Assembly: GCA_019096155.1 (NCBI GenBank)
Contig: JAHCVI010000003.1
Span: 868,001 to 932,000 of the forward strand
Length of the DNA stretch: 64,000 bases
Source: Staphylotrichum longicolle
Lineage: Eukaryota; Ascomycota; Sordariomycetes; Sordariales; Chaetomiaceae
Reading direction: 5' to 3'
In this document: in pieces, positions 45,231-55,316 of the stretch
Numbering within the stretch: position 1 is the stretch's first letter
How the letters are laid out: each line of letters starts with the position of its first letter
Program-made: the position numbers and the translations under genes
Notes under the pieces: model-generated
Seen by the model: the letters and a program-made list of their open reading frames with translations, nothing else
What the model was told of the DNA's origin: nothing
Database searches by the model: none

Positions 45231-46112
45231 ATGAATCAACAGACATCGACTGGCTTGGAAACCCTTCTCAAGCCCCGTCTTGTCGTCGACATCTGTGGTC
45301 GCGATGAAGAAGACAACCAGCCCGACGATGGCAATGTCCTGACCAGCGATGCCCAGTCCGGAAAAGTATGCGTGTCCCATTTCTTGATCGACGTTGCAGG
45401 TGTGAAGAAAAGAGAAAAACGTCTTCCATTGCTAATCACCATCCTTTTCCAGCTGCCGCTCCCATCCAAACCAACCTCCACGCTCGCCCGCAACCTCCAG
45501 GCACAAGTACCGACCAGCCAGCACACAGGGCACCCCTATGGTCTTCGAAGAAGCACCAAGGAGAGACCCTCTGGATGGTATGCCAGCCTCGTGGAAGCGA
45601 CGAGCGAAAAGCGGAAACGCCCGGCGGTCCAGCAGCACGCCGATGACGCGCCGCCCGCTGCCAAGCGTCCAGCTTCCCTCGGCGACCGAGAAAAACCTGT
45701 GGTGTCCGCGCTGCCTTCCTGGCTAAGGGTCCCGACTCGTCGGGCAGAACCTGGCCAGCCGTCCAAGAGCCAAGAGCTCCCGCCCGAGGCTGCAAAAAAG
45801 GTCGATGCTCTCAAGGGGGAAATCGACAAGCTGGTGCACGACAACGAGCGACTGGCGCGCGAGCTTGCGATGCTCAAGGCAGGAACGGGTTGGTTGGGAC
45901 CGGACGCGGCAACCGGATATCACGAGGAAAGCATCAGGGAAGCAAAGATCCGGACCAAGGAGGCGTTGGTGAGGAGACAGACCGCGTACATTGCGGAGCT
46001 GGAGGAGGAGATTCAGCATGTCAAGACGGAGGCGATTGTTCCGGTGGGCGCTCGGAGAACTAGGTCAATGCCCAAGGAGAAAGCTGGGGCGGTTCTGTTT
46101 TGTCCGTTTTAA
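45231..46112 (+). CDS. Coiled-coil protein with basic patches, unknown function
   Basis: Exons 45231-45365 and 45453-46112 give 264 residues. The 87-nt intron (GTATGC..TTCCAG, phase 0) contains no stop, so an unspliced product with 29 extra residues is possible. The ATG starts MNQQTSTGLETLL; earlier in-frame ATGs exist from 45033. The middle is Pro/Arg-rich with a possible nuclear signal (SEKRKRPA, AAKRPAS). Residues about 160-250 form a coiled coil (AAKKVDALKGEIDKLVHDNERLARELAML, then AYIAELEEEIQHVK). It may be a nuclear adaptor or a bZIP-like protein that lacks a clear basic region. No domain recognised. Confidence 0.65.
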   Translation: MNQQTSTGLETLLKPRLVVDICGRDEEDNQPDDGNVLTSDAQSGKVCVSHFLIDVAGVKKREKRLPLLITILFQLPLPSKPTSTLARNLQAQVPTSQHTGHPYGLRRSTKERPSGWYASLVEATSEKRKRPAVQQHADDAPPAAKRPASLGDREKPVVSALPSWLRVPTRRAEPGQPSKSQELPPEAAKKVDALKGEIDKLVHDNERLARELAMLKAGTGWLGPDAATGYHEESIREAKIRTKEALVRRQTAYIAELEEEIQHVKTEAIVPVGARRTRSMPKEKAGAVLFCPF

Positions 46113-46182
46113 GGGACATGAGTCAATGTCATGAAGTCTGAATTCTGTAATTGCGCAAATCTTCTGATTAGAACACTAATGC

Positions 46183-47275
46183 TCAAAGGTTTGTATATGC
46201 TTCGGTCAGCTGCTCCAGAGAATGAGTCCTGAAAAAGTCCTCCCATGTGACAGGCTTGACATCGGGGAAGCGGGCGTTGTCCAAGTCGGGTCCCACGAAG
46301 GTCTGGCCGTTGAGCCAGTAGTAGGCGAAGAAGCTTAGCGCGGTGTCTAGTTAGTACGGGGGTGTGATACAAGGGATGAGCGGGTGGCTCTTTTATCTAG
46401 ACTCACAGAAACATGTACTGGAACAACTCGTGAGGAGCTGGCGCTCGGATGGCATGCATCTTGTCGTGCAGCTCTTGCAATGTCCCGAGGCTTTCGACTT
46501 TTGGCTGAATGCCGTAGACTCTTGCAAAGCTCTCGGCAATCTGGTTGAAGGATTTTCGGTCGCCAAGCACTAGGGATTACCCAAAGGGTGGTGAGCAAGA
46601 TGTCGTCTTGGTTTGTCGTGACGGGTGTACAGCGAGATTTAGTAGTCAACCAGCAAACTCACGTCGCAAAACACCAGAAGCTTCCTTGTCCCTGCACACG
46701 GCCGCGGTAAAATCGGCCGCATTCTCGTACGAAGTGCCCTCCCAGATCTCGTCGCCGGTGCCCCAGTGACGAAGCGTCTGGGTCGAAGGGTCCCACTGAC
46801 CAAAGAGGGGGCTGAACTGGGGATCCATGAAACTGCCGACCAGGATATGGACGCCCTTGACGTTGGTCTTCTGATCCAGATACGTCTTGACGTGGATCAT
46901 TGGATCCTTAGGGAACAGCTCGCCGAGCTTCAGCTTAGTGTAGTCGAGTGTCCAGTCGCTGGCCACGTACCGGGGTACGCTCTCGGCCTCGCAAGCGTCG
47001 ATCAGGGCCTTCTGGCCATCAATCATGAGCTCAGGGTCGCCCAGATAAGCACAGACGACCACGTCAAGACCGCGGACAAAGGAACGGATGGCAACCACGT
47101 CTAAGGCGTCGCCTTGGTGCATGGTAGCAGCGGGGTTAGCCGTGAGCCACAGGGGGGCCTTGCTCGGGTTCCGGCAGTATCCGCGAACCAACGTGTCGTG
47201 GTGCCGGAGGAGACTCCGGGCCAGCAGCCGGCCGAGTTTGCCTGTGATGCCGGCGATTCCAATCTTGGTAGCCAT
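46183..47275 (-). CDS. NmrA-like NAD(P)-binding protein (second copy type)
   Basis: Exons 47275-46663, 46569-46407 and 46333-46183 give 308 residues, with donors GTGAGT at both introns. The Rossmann loop IGIAGITGKLGRLLARSLL opens the protein, followed by RGYCRNPSKAP. VPRYVASDWTLDYTKL and ILVGSFMDPQFSPLFGQWD fit isoflavone-reductase/NmrA-like proteins in which the active-site lysine may be replaced. The C-terminus FFAYYWLNGQTFVGPDLDNARFPDVKPVTWEDFF is typical of this group. Many homologues are reductases in secondary metabolism or regulators. It is only distantly similar to the NmrA-like gene at 5923-7157. The third exon is fixed by the frame after CT-GTGAGT. Confidence 0.88.
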
Positions 47276-48138
47276 TGTAGGGAGATAGCCTTTTAGGGAG
47301 GGGTGGCCGGCCAGTGGTTACTGACTCTGAAGTCTTGAGGAAAGCGAAGCGACAAAACTGTTACAGGCTGTGATGTGCTTTGTGAATCGAAGGTCTCGCA
47401 ATGCCTACCTAGGGAGTAGCAACTCCTCTTTTTCCATGCGTGAGTCCAGTCGGTCCCCTTTCGACAGGTGTCATGGTTGGCCAGGGAATGAGTTGATACC
47501 ATTGGACCTGTGCCGCTTGGGCGATTGCTAAGCACCATGCAGCCTTCTCGCGCTCAGTTGCATACGGGAGGCCGAACGCGCCTGAATTGGCTCACAGCCC
47601 AAAGTAAGTGGTGGGCCCTGGTCCACGACGCGTGCTTTGGGTCTGCAGATTAGGTACCGACCAGACACTTATTAGGTAGCAGTTCGAAAGCCATGTCCGT
47701 CACCTCGATTGTGGATCTGTTCAACTGCCAAGACACGCAAAGCGCCGTCGAATCAGCGCTTGAACAGGAAGAGATGCAAACTCAATGCAGAACTGCTTCG
47801 ATCACCTGTCGAGCCTATCTCTCCATTTTCGACCCCTCCTAACCTCCGAACCACAGCCTCTTCCTACCCAGTGTACCGTATACGAAGCGTCCCAACTGTT
47901 CTAATATCAAAGTATTTTACGAAAGATGAAGTGTCCATTTGTAACTGCTCCATCTTGGGGATAAAAGATGCTCCAGCTTGCTGCTACATGTAGGATATTA
48001 TAATAGCAATGACATCCCTCAAATCAGGGAACAAAGAAAAACAAGATTCCTCCAACCCACTGTCTCACTTGGCCGTCCATTACCTGCGGCCATTTCCGTG
48101 TAGTAGTCTGTCCAACACCCTTATCGCGAGGTTCGCCA
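47276..48138. other. Intergenic
   Basis: Nothing recognisable in about 860 bp between two minus-strand genes. Confidence 0.5.
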
Positions 48139-49597
48139 TTACCCGCCCATCTCATATCTCTGAGCAGGTTGTTGCTGCTGTTGCTGCAGCACAGATATCT
48201 GCCGTTGAATGGCATCCCGTTCCTGGTCAATCTGCTCCAGTTCCAGCAACCTCTGCCGTCTCTCGTCCAGCCGCGACTGTCGTGCAAGCAGATCGCCAAC
48301 AACAGCCTGGTCTGCCGCGGCAGGGGGGTGACTCGCGATCGGCGATGATGGGCCCGGAACCTCGACAGGGCTGATCTCAACAGGAGGGGCTGGCCCGGCG
48401 TCGTTGCTTCGCGGGTCTTGCGCGAGCTCAACCGGGGCCGTGACAAGCGAGCCGCCCAGCTCCGGCACGCGCGGGGCCGGGCTTTCGCCGCTCATCTCCG
48501 GCACGCGCGGCGCCGGGCTCTCACCACTCATCTCCGAGGCTGCCGGGACTGCAGCCGCGCCGACGGCGAGTTCTGGCACGTCTTTGATACCCTTCTCGGC
48601 CGCTAGCTCGGCCGTGTCCGGCGGACCGCGCGGATCATCATCCAGCTCGCCAATTGACGGGTCGGGACCGCCAGCGGAATTGCGTCTTCTTCGTCGACGG
48701 TAGAACACAAGGAAGGCCACAGCGGCCAGAACGAGGACTGCCAGGCTCACGCCGACTGCAATGCCGATGACGGCACCACTTGACAAGCCGCTGCTGCTGC
48801 TACCCCCAAGTGCCTGCGGGGCGCCTGTGTTGGTTTCCGTGGGGAGGTCTGATGCTGATCCAGATGTGCTCGATGCTAGCGACGTGCTCCTGGAAGGTCC
48901 GTTGCCATTACCGTCACGGTCGCTGGCGGTGGTAGTCTGTGAGCTGCTGGAGGAGGTAGATGAGACGACTGTACGAGGGAACCCGGGCTGGTCGGGGACA
49001 TCGGAGCTGGCGGCACTGGTGGGGGTGCTGGTGTCCGGGCTGTTGCTGCTGGTCGGGGGTTTAGGGGCGGGGCTGGAACTGCTCGGGGGGTCGGGTTTTG
49101 GCGTGCTGGAAGTAGTCGGCGCGGCGATGGGATTCCCGCCGCCGCCGCCGCTCCCGCCGCCGCTGCTAAACTTGAATGGGGCACTGTACTGAAAGATTCT
49201 GGTATCGGAGTCGAGGCTCATTCTGATTCCGTAGACTGCCAAGTTGCCCACATCAGTAGGCACTTGCCAGCTATAGGAGCCAGCCGAGCCATCAACGCCC
49301 TCTATCAGTAACCAGCAGTGGTCAGTAACGGGGCCTACAGAAGTTCGTCTCGAAAGGCAAGATCTTACTCGCGATCGTAACAATCGAATTGAGGTTCGCA
49401 GTGGTAGCTCCACCGATAAGGACGAGAGTGACGGCGCCTGGGTAGGAGGAGCTCGGCTGCCAAACAATCTCATACCTCGATCCAGTCGGGATCGTCTCGC
49501 CAGAAGTTGGTTTGCTGATAAGGTTGAAATTGCTGGTCTGCGCAGCAACAAGGGTCGGCGCCACGAGGGCGAACACGGCGGCGAAGGAGAAACGCAT
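48139..49597 (-). CDS. KNH/Kre9-type single-pass cell-surface protein
   Basis: Exons 49597-49369 and 49301-48139 give 463 residues. A signal peptide (1-19, MRFSFAAVFALVAPTLVAAQ) is followed by a beta-sandwich of the Kre9/KNH N-terminal family (about 24-125: FNLISKPTSGETIPTGSRYEIVWQ; IVTIAKGVDGSAGSYSWQVP across the intron; RIFQYSAPFKF). A Ser/Thr/Pro-rich stalk (about 126-250) leads to a transmembrane helix (about 253-276) and a YRRRRRR stop-transfer. The cytoplasmic tail has a 12-residue duplication (EMSGESPAPRVP twice) and a C-terminal helix with a Gln run (LLARQSRLDERRQRLLELEQ .. QQQQQQ). The layout resembles cell-wall integrity sensors, with a wall-contacting head, stalk and signalling tail, but that role is inferred. 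Confidence 0.85.
48460..48531 (-). repeat. Tandem 36-bp duplication in the KNH protein tail
   Basis: Two adjacent 36-bp units (48460-48495 and 48496-48531) differ at only a few positions and encode EMSGESPAPRVP twice. Probably a recent in-frame duplication. Confidence 0.85.
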
Positions 49598-50198
49598 CGT
49601 TGCTGCTTTCTCCTTCCCTCACATGAAGTTCTCCGCAGCGCAACGCGTGATCCGCGGTCCGTCGGTTGAAAATGGAGGTTGAGGTGGGCGGCAAATGAAT
49701 TGGTTCGTGGCGAACCTGAAGACGGCTGCGGCTGAACGCCACCGTCCAGGGGGTCGAGATGGTGTCAACGTGATCAGCCGCATGCGGGGGTCGTCGATGC
49801 AGATTGGAGGGTCCGTTCTCGCAGACTATTGGGATCGATTCCGCTGGCGAGATCAATCGGCGCCAAGCTCAATCCGAAATCGTTCAGACACTCATGGCCG
49901 GGGACGCGGAGAGCCCATCCAACGGCCACTAGAGGTGGCTGCCAACGAAATCCTAATGACAGGTGAGAAAGCCATAAGACAAGAAGATCCCCAGTGAAAT
50001 GAGTGTTGAGGGGCTTCGACTGTATCCTCAGCCACTGTTGACGACCAAAACGCATTGATATGTCCGTACGGCTGCAGTGCCTCTTCCTCATGTGAGTAGG
50101 TACTTTGATCTGCATGACCCGGGGGGCCGCCTCGTGCTGTCGCATGCAAAATGAAAAAGCTATATCGTTACGGCCTCGGCCAAACGGAGGCCCTCCCT
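49598..50198. other. Upstream region of the KNH-type gene
   Basis: No gene recognised; frames here are antisense or short. Confidence 0.5.
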
Positions 50199-50852
50199 TT
50201 AGCTTAACCCTTCAAAGAGACAGGTAACGGCGACGGCAGCGCTCGTGGCGGGTGTTTCAACCCACAGTCCGGACACGGTATGTACCGCCACGCGTTTGCC
50301 AGTCCCAGCATCCTGCAGCAGGCTACCTGTCGAACGTCCGTTAACTCCTTGGGGTGATGTGGTTGCATGGTGGGTTTGGCAGGTGTTTAGTTTTGGTTGG
50401 CAACAAGAGCAAGCGTCTCGCGCCGCTGGCTCGAGCTGAGGGTCCAAAGCCTGCGGACCGGCCAGGGGTGCTTGCCTTGGAGCCCGCGGGAGAAGAGGTG
50501 GGGAAAGCGTCGGTAATACGCGCAGAAAGTCCGGAGAGCTGCGGCGGAGGGATTCCAGGGAGGGTTGGTCGAGCTCGTCAAGGATCATGAGGAGGAGTTC
50601 GTTGGGTAGGGTGAGAAGGGGATGACTGAATTTGTGCCAGTTTGTAACTGTTTTACTTGAGGTGACGGTAGCAGGATTCTCGACCTGACTTTGGGCATCG
50701 CTGTGATGCGATAGTGGTCTTTCGGACTCCCAGTGGCGGCAAGTCGGGTTGAGGACAGTTGCGTCGCGGTTGTCCTGGCGCGTCTCACGGAAGAACGCGG
50801 TTCGATGCCGAACACGGGCGAACATGATGACTGGAAACAATCTGGTGTCCAA
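50199..50852 (-). pseudogene. F-box protein relic
   Basis: The minus-strand frame contains a clear F-box core, LLTLPNELLLMILDELDQPSLESLRRSSPDFLRVL (about 50510-50625). Immediately after it the frame becomes low-complexity Pro/Leu/Arg sequence, while another frame gives AYYRRFPHLFSRGLQGKHPW, suggesting a frameshift just downstream. No convincing remainder of an F-box protein follows. F-box proteins recruit substrates to SCF ubiquitin ligases. A short real gene is possible but a truncated, shifted copy is more likely. Confidence 0.45.
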
Positions 50853-51305
50853 AACAAAGCGGGTGCCTTTTCATCCGTAAACAATTGTCCCTGGGTGGAT
50901 GCCGAGCCTCATGGTAGCTTACGCAGCCAAGGGCTCCTCGTTCAGGGGCGAATGATGCGCTGGTTTTCAAGTTTGGCCTGTGGAAGCTGGCTCCAGCAAC
51001 CGTGACAGTCGAGTCTAGGATTTTGCACTGCACTTTTGCGCACAGCCACGGCAGGGTCTTAAAACATGGCCGTAGTAGAGAAAAGTCGGGCGGTCCGTTG
51101 ACTTGATGGGGTCGGTAACAACGTGCTCTGGCAAACAAGACACTGCCACAATGGCACAACTTTGCCACAGTTGTCAAATGGATGGTGCTTCAAGCGCTTT
51201 TTCGCAGAGCGATAGCCCGCAGTTCTGAGTTTGGCCTAACAATGGAAGCTCCGGACGCGAGACGAATTATGACGTCTTTGCGAGTTCAGTGTCTGGGGTC
51301 CGGGT
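50853..51305. other. Intergenic
   Basis: No gene or repeat recognised before the dispersed repeat copy. Confidence 0.45.
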
Positions 51306-51470
51306 CCGAGGGTCCCGAAGGGACCAAATGGAAGCGCGAGACGCAGGAAACGAGAGCAAGAGGTGCATTTCATTGGCAACTACAACCCGATATTTTCAAT
51401 GTTGTACAGTGCCCAAGAACGTGTTTGGGATGCCAACGTTACGGGGTGCCCACAAGATGTAAGCTGACAG
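51306..51470 (+). repeat. Diverged dispersed repeat, copy A1
   Basis: Aligns with 57268-57425. Shared strings include AAGGGACCAA, ACGCAGGAAAC, GAGGTGCATT and TTACGGGGT in the same order and spacing. Many of the differences are C/T or G/A changes. Probably a relic of a repeated element. Confidence 0.7.
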
Positions 51471-51507
51471 CAAAACAAAACTCAAATTAAGTCAATGAAC
51501 TTAGGTA

Positions 51508-51680
51508 GAATTTGAACCTCGCCGTGGTTCCTGGCTTCTAACTTCCCGGTCGTGGGCTCCGGAAGCCCATCAACCGAAAACTTCAAGTTTAAACCAACAT
51601 CGGACGAACGTGGATTCGCACTGCAGCCTTTAGAGTTTCATCTACCAACTGACCCTCAAACAGCAAGCAGCACATGTTTG
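51508..51680 (-). other. Two tRNA-like remnants (promoter-box matches only)
   Basis: On the minus strand, TCAGTTGGTAGA (A-box-like) is followed about 30 nt later by GTGCGAATCCAC (B-box-like, with a 3-bp stem). Further along, GAGGTTCAAATTC is a second B-box-like string. Neither region folds convincingly into a cloverleaf by eye. They may be tRNA pseudogenes or tRNA-derived repeat pieces. Confidence 0.25.
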
Positions 51681-52617
51681 CATCTACACGTCGGACCCAA
51701 ACAAGGATATTAAGCTCTATGATCTAGTGCTTGGTTGTGACGTTAGGGACACATTGGGCTGGAGCGATAATCTTGGAGGCGATGTCCGGTTGGTACTTAC
51801 CAAATACCTGATATGATCAACGAAGTCCCTGTAACCATCAATATCAGGTTCGCTCTGCGTGACTCTGAAAGCGGACAAAATCTTAAAAGCTTTGGCGTAT
51901 GAGGAGTGGAAAGATTGGGTGCAGTTTCTGCTTTTAGTAACATTGTTACACCTGCGCTTACCTTCCATTAGGTTCTTTGTGTACCTTAGGTAGCAGAGAG
52001 CTTTCAATCACCAGTCGCTGGGTACGAGCTGTCGAGCATCAATGGTTGCCGGGTTCCACGATCCGATGCAGTCCTTGCATCCTATATGGTACCTATCCTT
52101 GAGAAGAAAGGGGGGTGCTCAGGATCACAGCTCCTCGTATCGTCACCAACCGTAGCAGGTATTGACATAGCTGCTTGGCACACTCGCTTAGGCCGACACT
52201 GTCTAATTGACTCTTAACAGAAGTCGAATATGGCGGTTGTGGAGGATGCTGAACAAGAAGGATTTTCTCTGGAAGTGGTTTTGCCAAGTCGAGGCAGGAA
52301 AGCTGAGAAGTGGGGTTTCCCTGATCAGGAATGGTTACACATCATCAGATTGATCAGAAGCCTTCGATCGACCCATTTTGGGGCTGAAGTCGAGAATAGT
52401 TTCTACTAGCTCCTCAAGCGGATACTTACACCACTGAATTGCCGTGCAATATTCAGTTCTTCACGGTCCCTTGCCTTACAAGGGATTCGAAATATTGAAT
52501 TTGGTATCATATATTTGCGATGTGTCCCCTCCAGGTTCTTCGCCATGTTTCCTCCCAGACACGTTGCGTGCTCTCCATCACCGTCACTCGTTTGCAGCAA
52601 CTTTTTTCGTTTCCAGC
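51681..52617. other. Intergenic
   Basis: No gene recognised. A 3' splice-like string (TTTTTTCGTTTCCAG) ends just before the ATG at 52618, so part may be an unseen 5' exon and intron of the next gene. Confidence 0.4.
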
Positions 52618-53793
52618 ATGGCTGATTCTTTCGTTCAGTACAACTCTGTCGCCGCAGCATGCCGCACCCCGACCCCGTGCCTCTGGCAGGTCGCTGGCCG
52701 TGCCAACAACGACCCGGCTGATCAGCTTTCGGCCTGCCAGTCCCTCTTTGGAATCCCGCAGGTCGCAACCCTCACCCTAGCAGCCGATCCCGTCTTCTCG
52801 ACTGCGACCGCGACCTCGACGTACACAGACATCATCGTCGACACCTCCACCGTCTACTCAACGGTTGACGAGATCTCGACTTCGTACGAGACTGCTTATG
52901 TGACTGCCACCGAGTACACCACGACGGCGGCCCAGACCCTGACCGTCACGGTGCCCGCAAATGTGGGCAAGAGAGGAATGAAACGCCGGCGGGGATGCAG
53001 GCCCTCGACGAGCAGCATCTCTTCCACCCTGGCGTCTTCAGTCCCCTCTCAGGCCTCTTCTTCGCCATCTATTTCTGCGACGCCCTCGCCCCCCGTCGCC
53101 TCCTCATGCGCCGACCTCGCCGAGCATTCGTCTGCCTGCGCCTGTCTCGAGGCGGCAACCGTCACGTCGTATTACGATGCTGTCACCTCAATCATCTACT
53201 CGACCAAGCCGGTTACTGTCACGTCCACCAGCAATACCGTCGTCACCGTCGCCGTCACGACCGTCATTGTCAAGCCGGCGACCACAACCCTCACATCGAC
53301 GCTGAGCACGCAGACGGACAGCACCACGACTGTCACTGTGACGGCAGCTCCCGCGGCCCCCACCATCTTTACCTTGCGTCTCGCCGACGGTGTCAACGTC
53401 GGCAAGCCGGTGGTCAACTACGGGACGAACCCCTATCAGAAGCTGGTGTGGGTGCCGAGCGGAACCCCGCGGGCGTTGACTCTAAACGAAGGTGCTCTGA
53501 GCTTCATGAACCCCCCAAACTACCCCATTTACAAGATGTACATCCGCCTAAACGCCGCCACCTACGGCATGGTCCACATGGTCACGGATGAGACGGCCAC
53601 TACGCCGTCTGGCGACACGTGGCTGCCGACCACGTGCTCGGTCGATCCCTACACTCTTATCCTCAGCTGCTCGACGACGACCGGCTTGTATCGTTTCCTC
53701 ACTTGCGGTACCAGCCTATTCTTGGCGGCCACGGCCGGCAACGATTGGCCTGCCGGGTGTTTCGAGGTCCATCTCAAGGCTACTAAGGCTTAA
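52618..53793 (+). CDS. Ser/Thr-rich, probably extracellular protein; 5' end uncertain
   Basis: From the ATG at 52618 the frame gives 391 residues. AACRTPTPCLWQVAG..ACQSLFG (about 12-44) has the look of the cysteine-bearing N-terminal unit of fungal secreted Ser/Thr-rich proteins. Long stretches of VTVT/TSTS repeats (about 50-240) with a second cysteine unit (CADLAEHSSACACLEA) follow. The C-terminal 130 residues form a compact domain (FTLRLADGVNVGKPVVNYG .. FLTCGTSLFLAATAGNDWPAGCFEVHL). No signal peptide is present from this ATG. The pyrimidine tract and CAG immediately upstream suggest an acceptor, so a first exon with the signal peptide is probably missing from my model. Unknown function; cell wall or secreted is inferred. 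Confidence 0.7.
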   Translation: MADSFVQYNSVAAACRTPTPCLWQVAGRANNDPADQLSACQSLFGIPQVATLTLAADPVFSTATATSTYTDIIVDTSTVYSTVDEISTSYETAYVTATEYTTTAAQTLTVTVPANVGKRGMKRRRGCRPSTSSISSTLASSVPSQASSSPSISATPSPPVASSCADLAEHSSACACLEAATVTSYYDAVTSIIYSTKPVTVTSTSNTVVTVAVTTVIVKPATTTLTSTLSTQTDSTTTVTVTAAPAAPTIFTLRLADGVNVGKPVVNYGTNPYQKLVWVPSGTPRALTLNEGALSFMNPPNYPIYKMYIRLNAATYGMVHMVTDETATTPSGDTWLPTTCSVDPYTLILSCSTTTGLYRFLTCGTSLFLAATAGNDWPAGCFEVHLKATKA

Positions 53794-53910
53794 GGCTCGA
53801 GTTGCATCCATCTTTGTTCGTCTCGTGTATGATACCACATTTATCTGAGTAACAATTATTAATCGCACCTTGTCACCATACCTTCCGATCCTCAACCTTC
53901 TCTTCTCAGC

Positions 53911-54135
53911 TTCCTGACTTCCCTTTCATCAACCTCCCTCCCGTCGGGAGCGTTGTGATTCTTAGAGACGGATCTTTTCGGCGACATGACAAGAATATGA
54001 TGTGAATCCTTGCCGTGACACCGTTGAAGGAAAACTCTGATGAAGGCCTGTTGGCTCCCAAGTTTTGGGTACAGAGCTTTCGGCAAAAGAACGAGACCAC
54101 CTCAATTTCAGGTGAAGACTGACGCGAAGCCAAAA
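53911..54135 (-). repeat. Diverged dispersed repeat, copy B1, with relic reading frame
   Basis: Aligns with 61926-62147. The clearest shared string is GACTGACGCGAAGCCAA; weaker similarity continues about 200 bp upstream. Read on the minus strand, both copies encode related peptides (here ASRQSSPEIE, CTQNLGANRPSS, ARIHI), so the repeat once contained coding sequence. Confidence 0.65.
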
Positions 54136-55316
54136 GTGCGTCGTGCTGCCTCCATAGCCCAGACTCTCTCCGGCCCGGCCAACTCGGGTATGTCAGTGGG
54201 TCCCGGAACTACACTACAGGGGTGTCTCGCCTGCGGCCGGCTTCCAACGTCTAGTGTTCCCATCTCTGCCACCGCTAGTCCCGTTGAGCTTAGTCTTTTC
54301 GCAAGCCATGTGGCAAGTTGTGGCCGCGAATGAGACGGGTGGGCGTTGCTGCGCTAGCCAGAGGGATTCCCCATATGTACGAGGGGCAGCCTGAGACATC
54401 CCGGTTTAGCACAGGCGAATAAGCCGAGGGTTTCCATCTCTTATCACACCGAACCTACCTTGCTGTGTAAGCAATGCGTCCGCCCGTTCAGCTTGCGGGG
54501 CGTCCTGGGGTCCCGAGCGCCACGTGCATCGGAGATCCCCCGGAAGGAGAAGGCACCACGATCGAGGTGCAGTTTCACGTGTTTGTCTCGCGCGCACGGT
54601 CGCCGCCTTCTTCCAAAATTGGTCTGGTGTGGCGACGCCATGGGCTTCCCTGCGTCGGCCCCTGGCCTAGCCCGCCGTGCCCGCCTAGCCTGCCACCGAC
54701 GTTTTGGTGAATCCGTCAAAACCTGCAGCAGAACATTTCCGTCTTCGGCCTGACGCTGCGCCGCCTTATCGTCGTCCCATGTTGGGCAACGTGTTGACAG
54801 CTCAACGACAGCCTGGGGTACTTCACCGCGGGAGTCTACCTGGTTTGCACACCAAAAGCGTAAAGAGCCTCACCGCGGATCTTATCGTGAATTGTCGGGC
54901 TTTGTTGTTTGACTATCTGGCTCGGCCATCATCACATCACGCCATGCCTGCTAGCCTCAGACCAGAAGGATTTCCGGCCTGACCACTCACCTCCTAGAGG
55001 TTACTTGGTCTCGTTGGTGTCCGTGCCCTACCCCCCGCGTTTGCCCCTTTCCCCACCCCGTCCCCGGTGACACTCAGGGACGGCGATCTGCCAAGCTCTC
55101 TGGCAACTAGTGAGCTAGTGTACAACGAAAAAGCAGGGGATGCTCACCACGCCATGGTCATGGTACCCGGGGTTGGCACAAGGGTTGAGCTGTGGGGGAG
55201 CCTTTCCCCGGATACATATGTCCCCTGGGCCACGTTTTGGCGCGCGCCGCGCCGCGCTGCCGTCCTCCGACTTTCTTTTTCAATGTTAGCGTCCACAACC
55301 CACCGGTGAACTGAGC
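54136..55316. other. Intergenic
   Basis: GC-rich; several overlapping frames without motifs on both strands. Promoter of the CFEM receptor at the right end. Confidence 0.45.
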
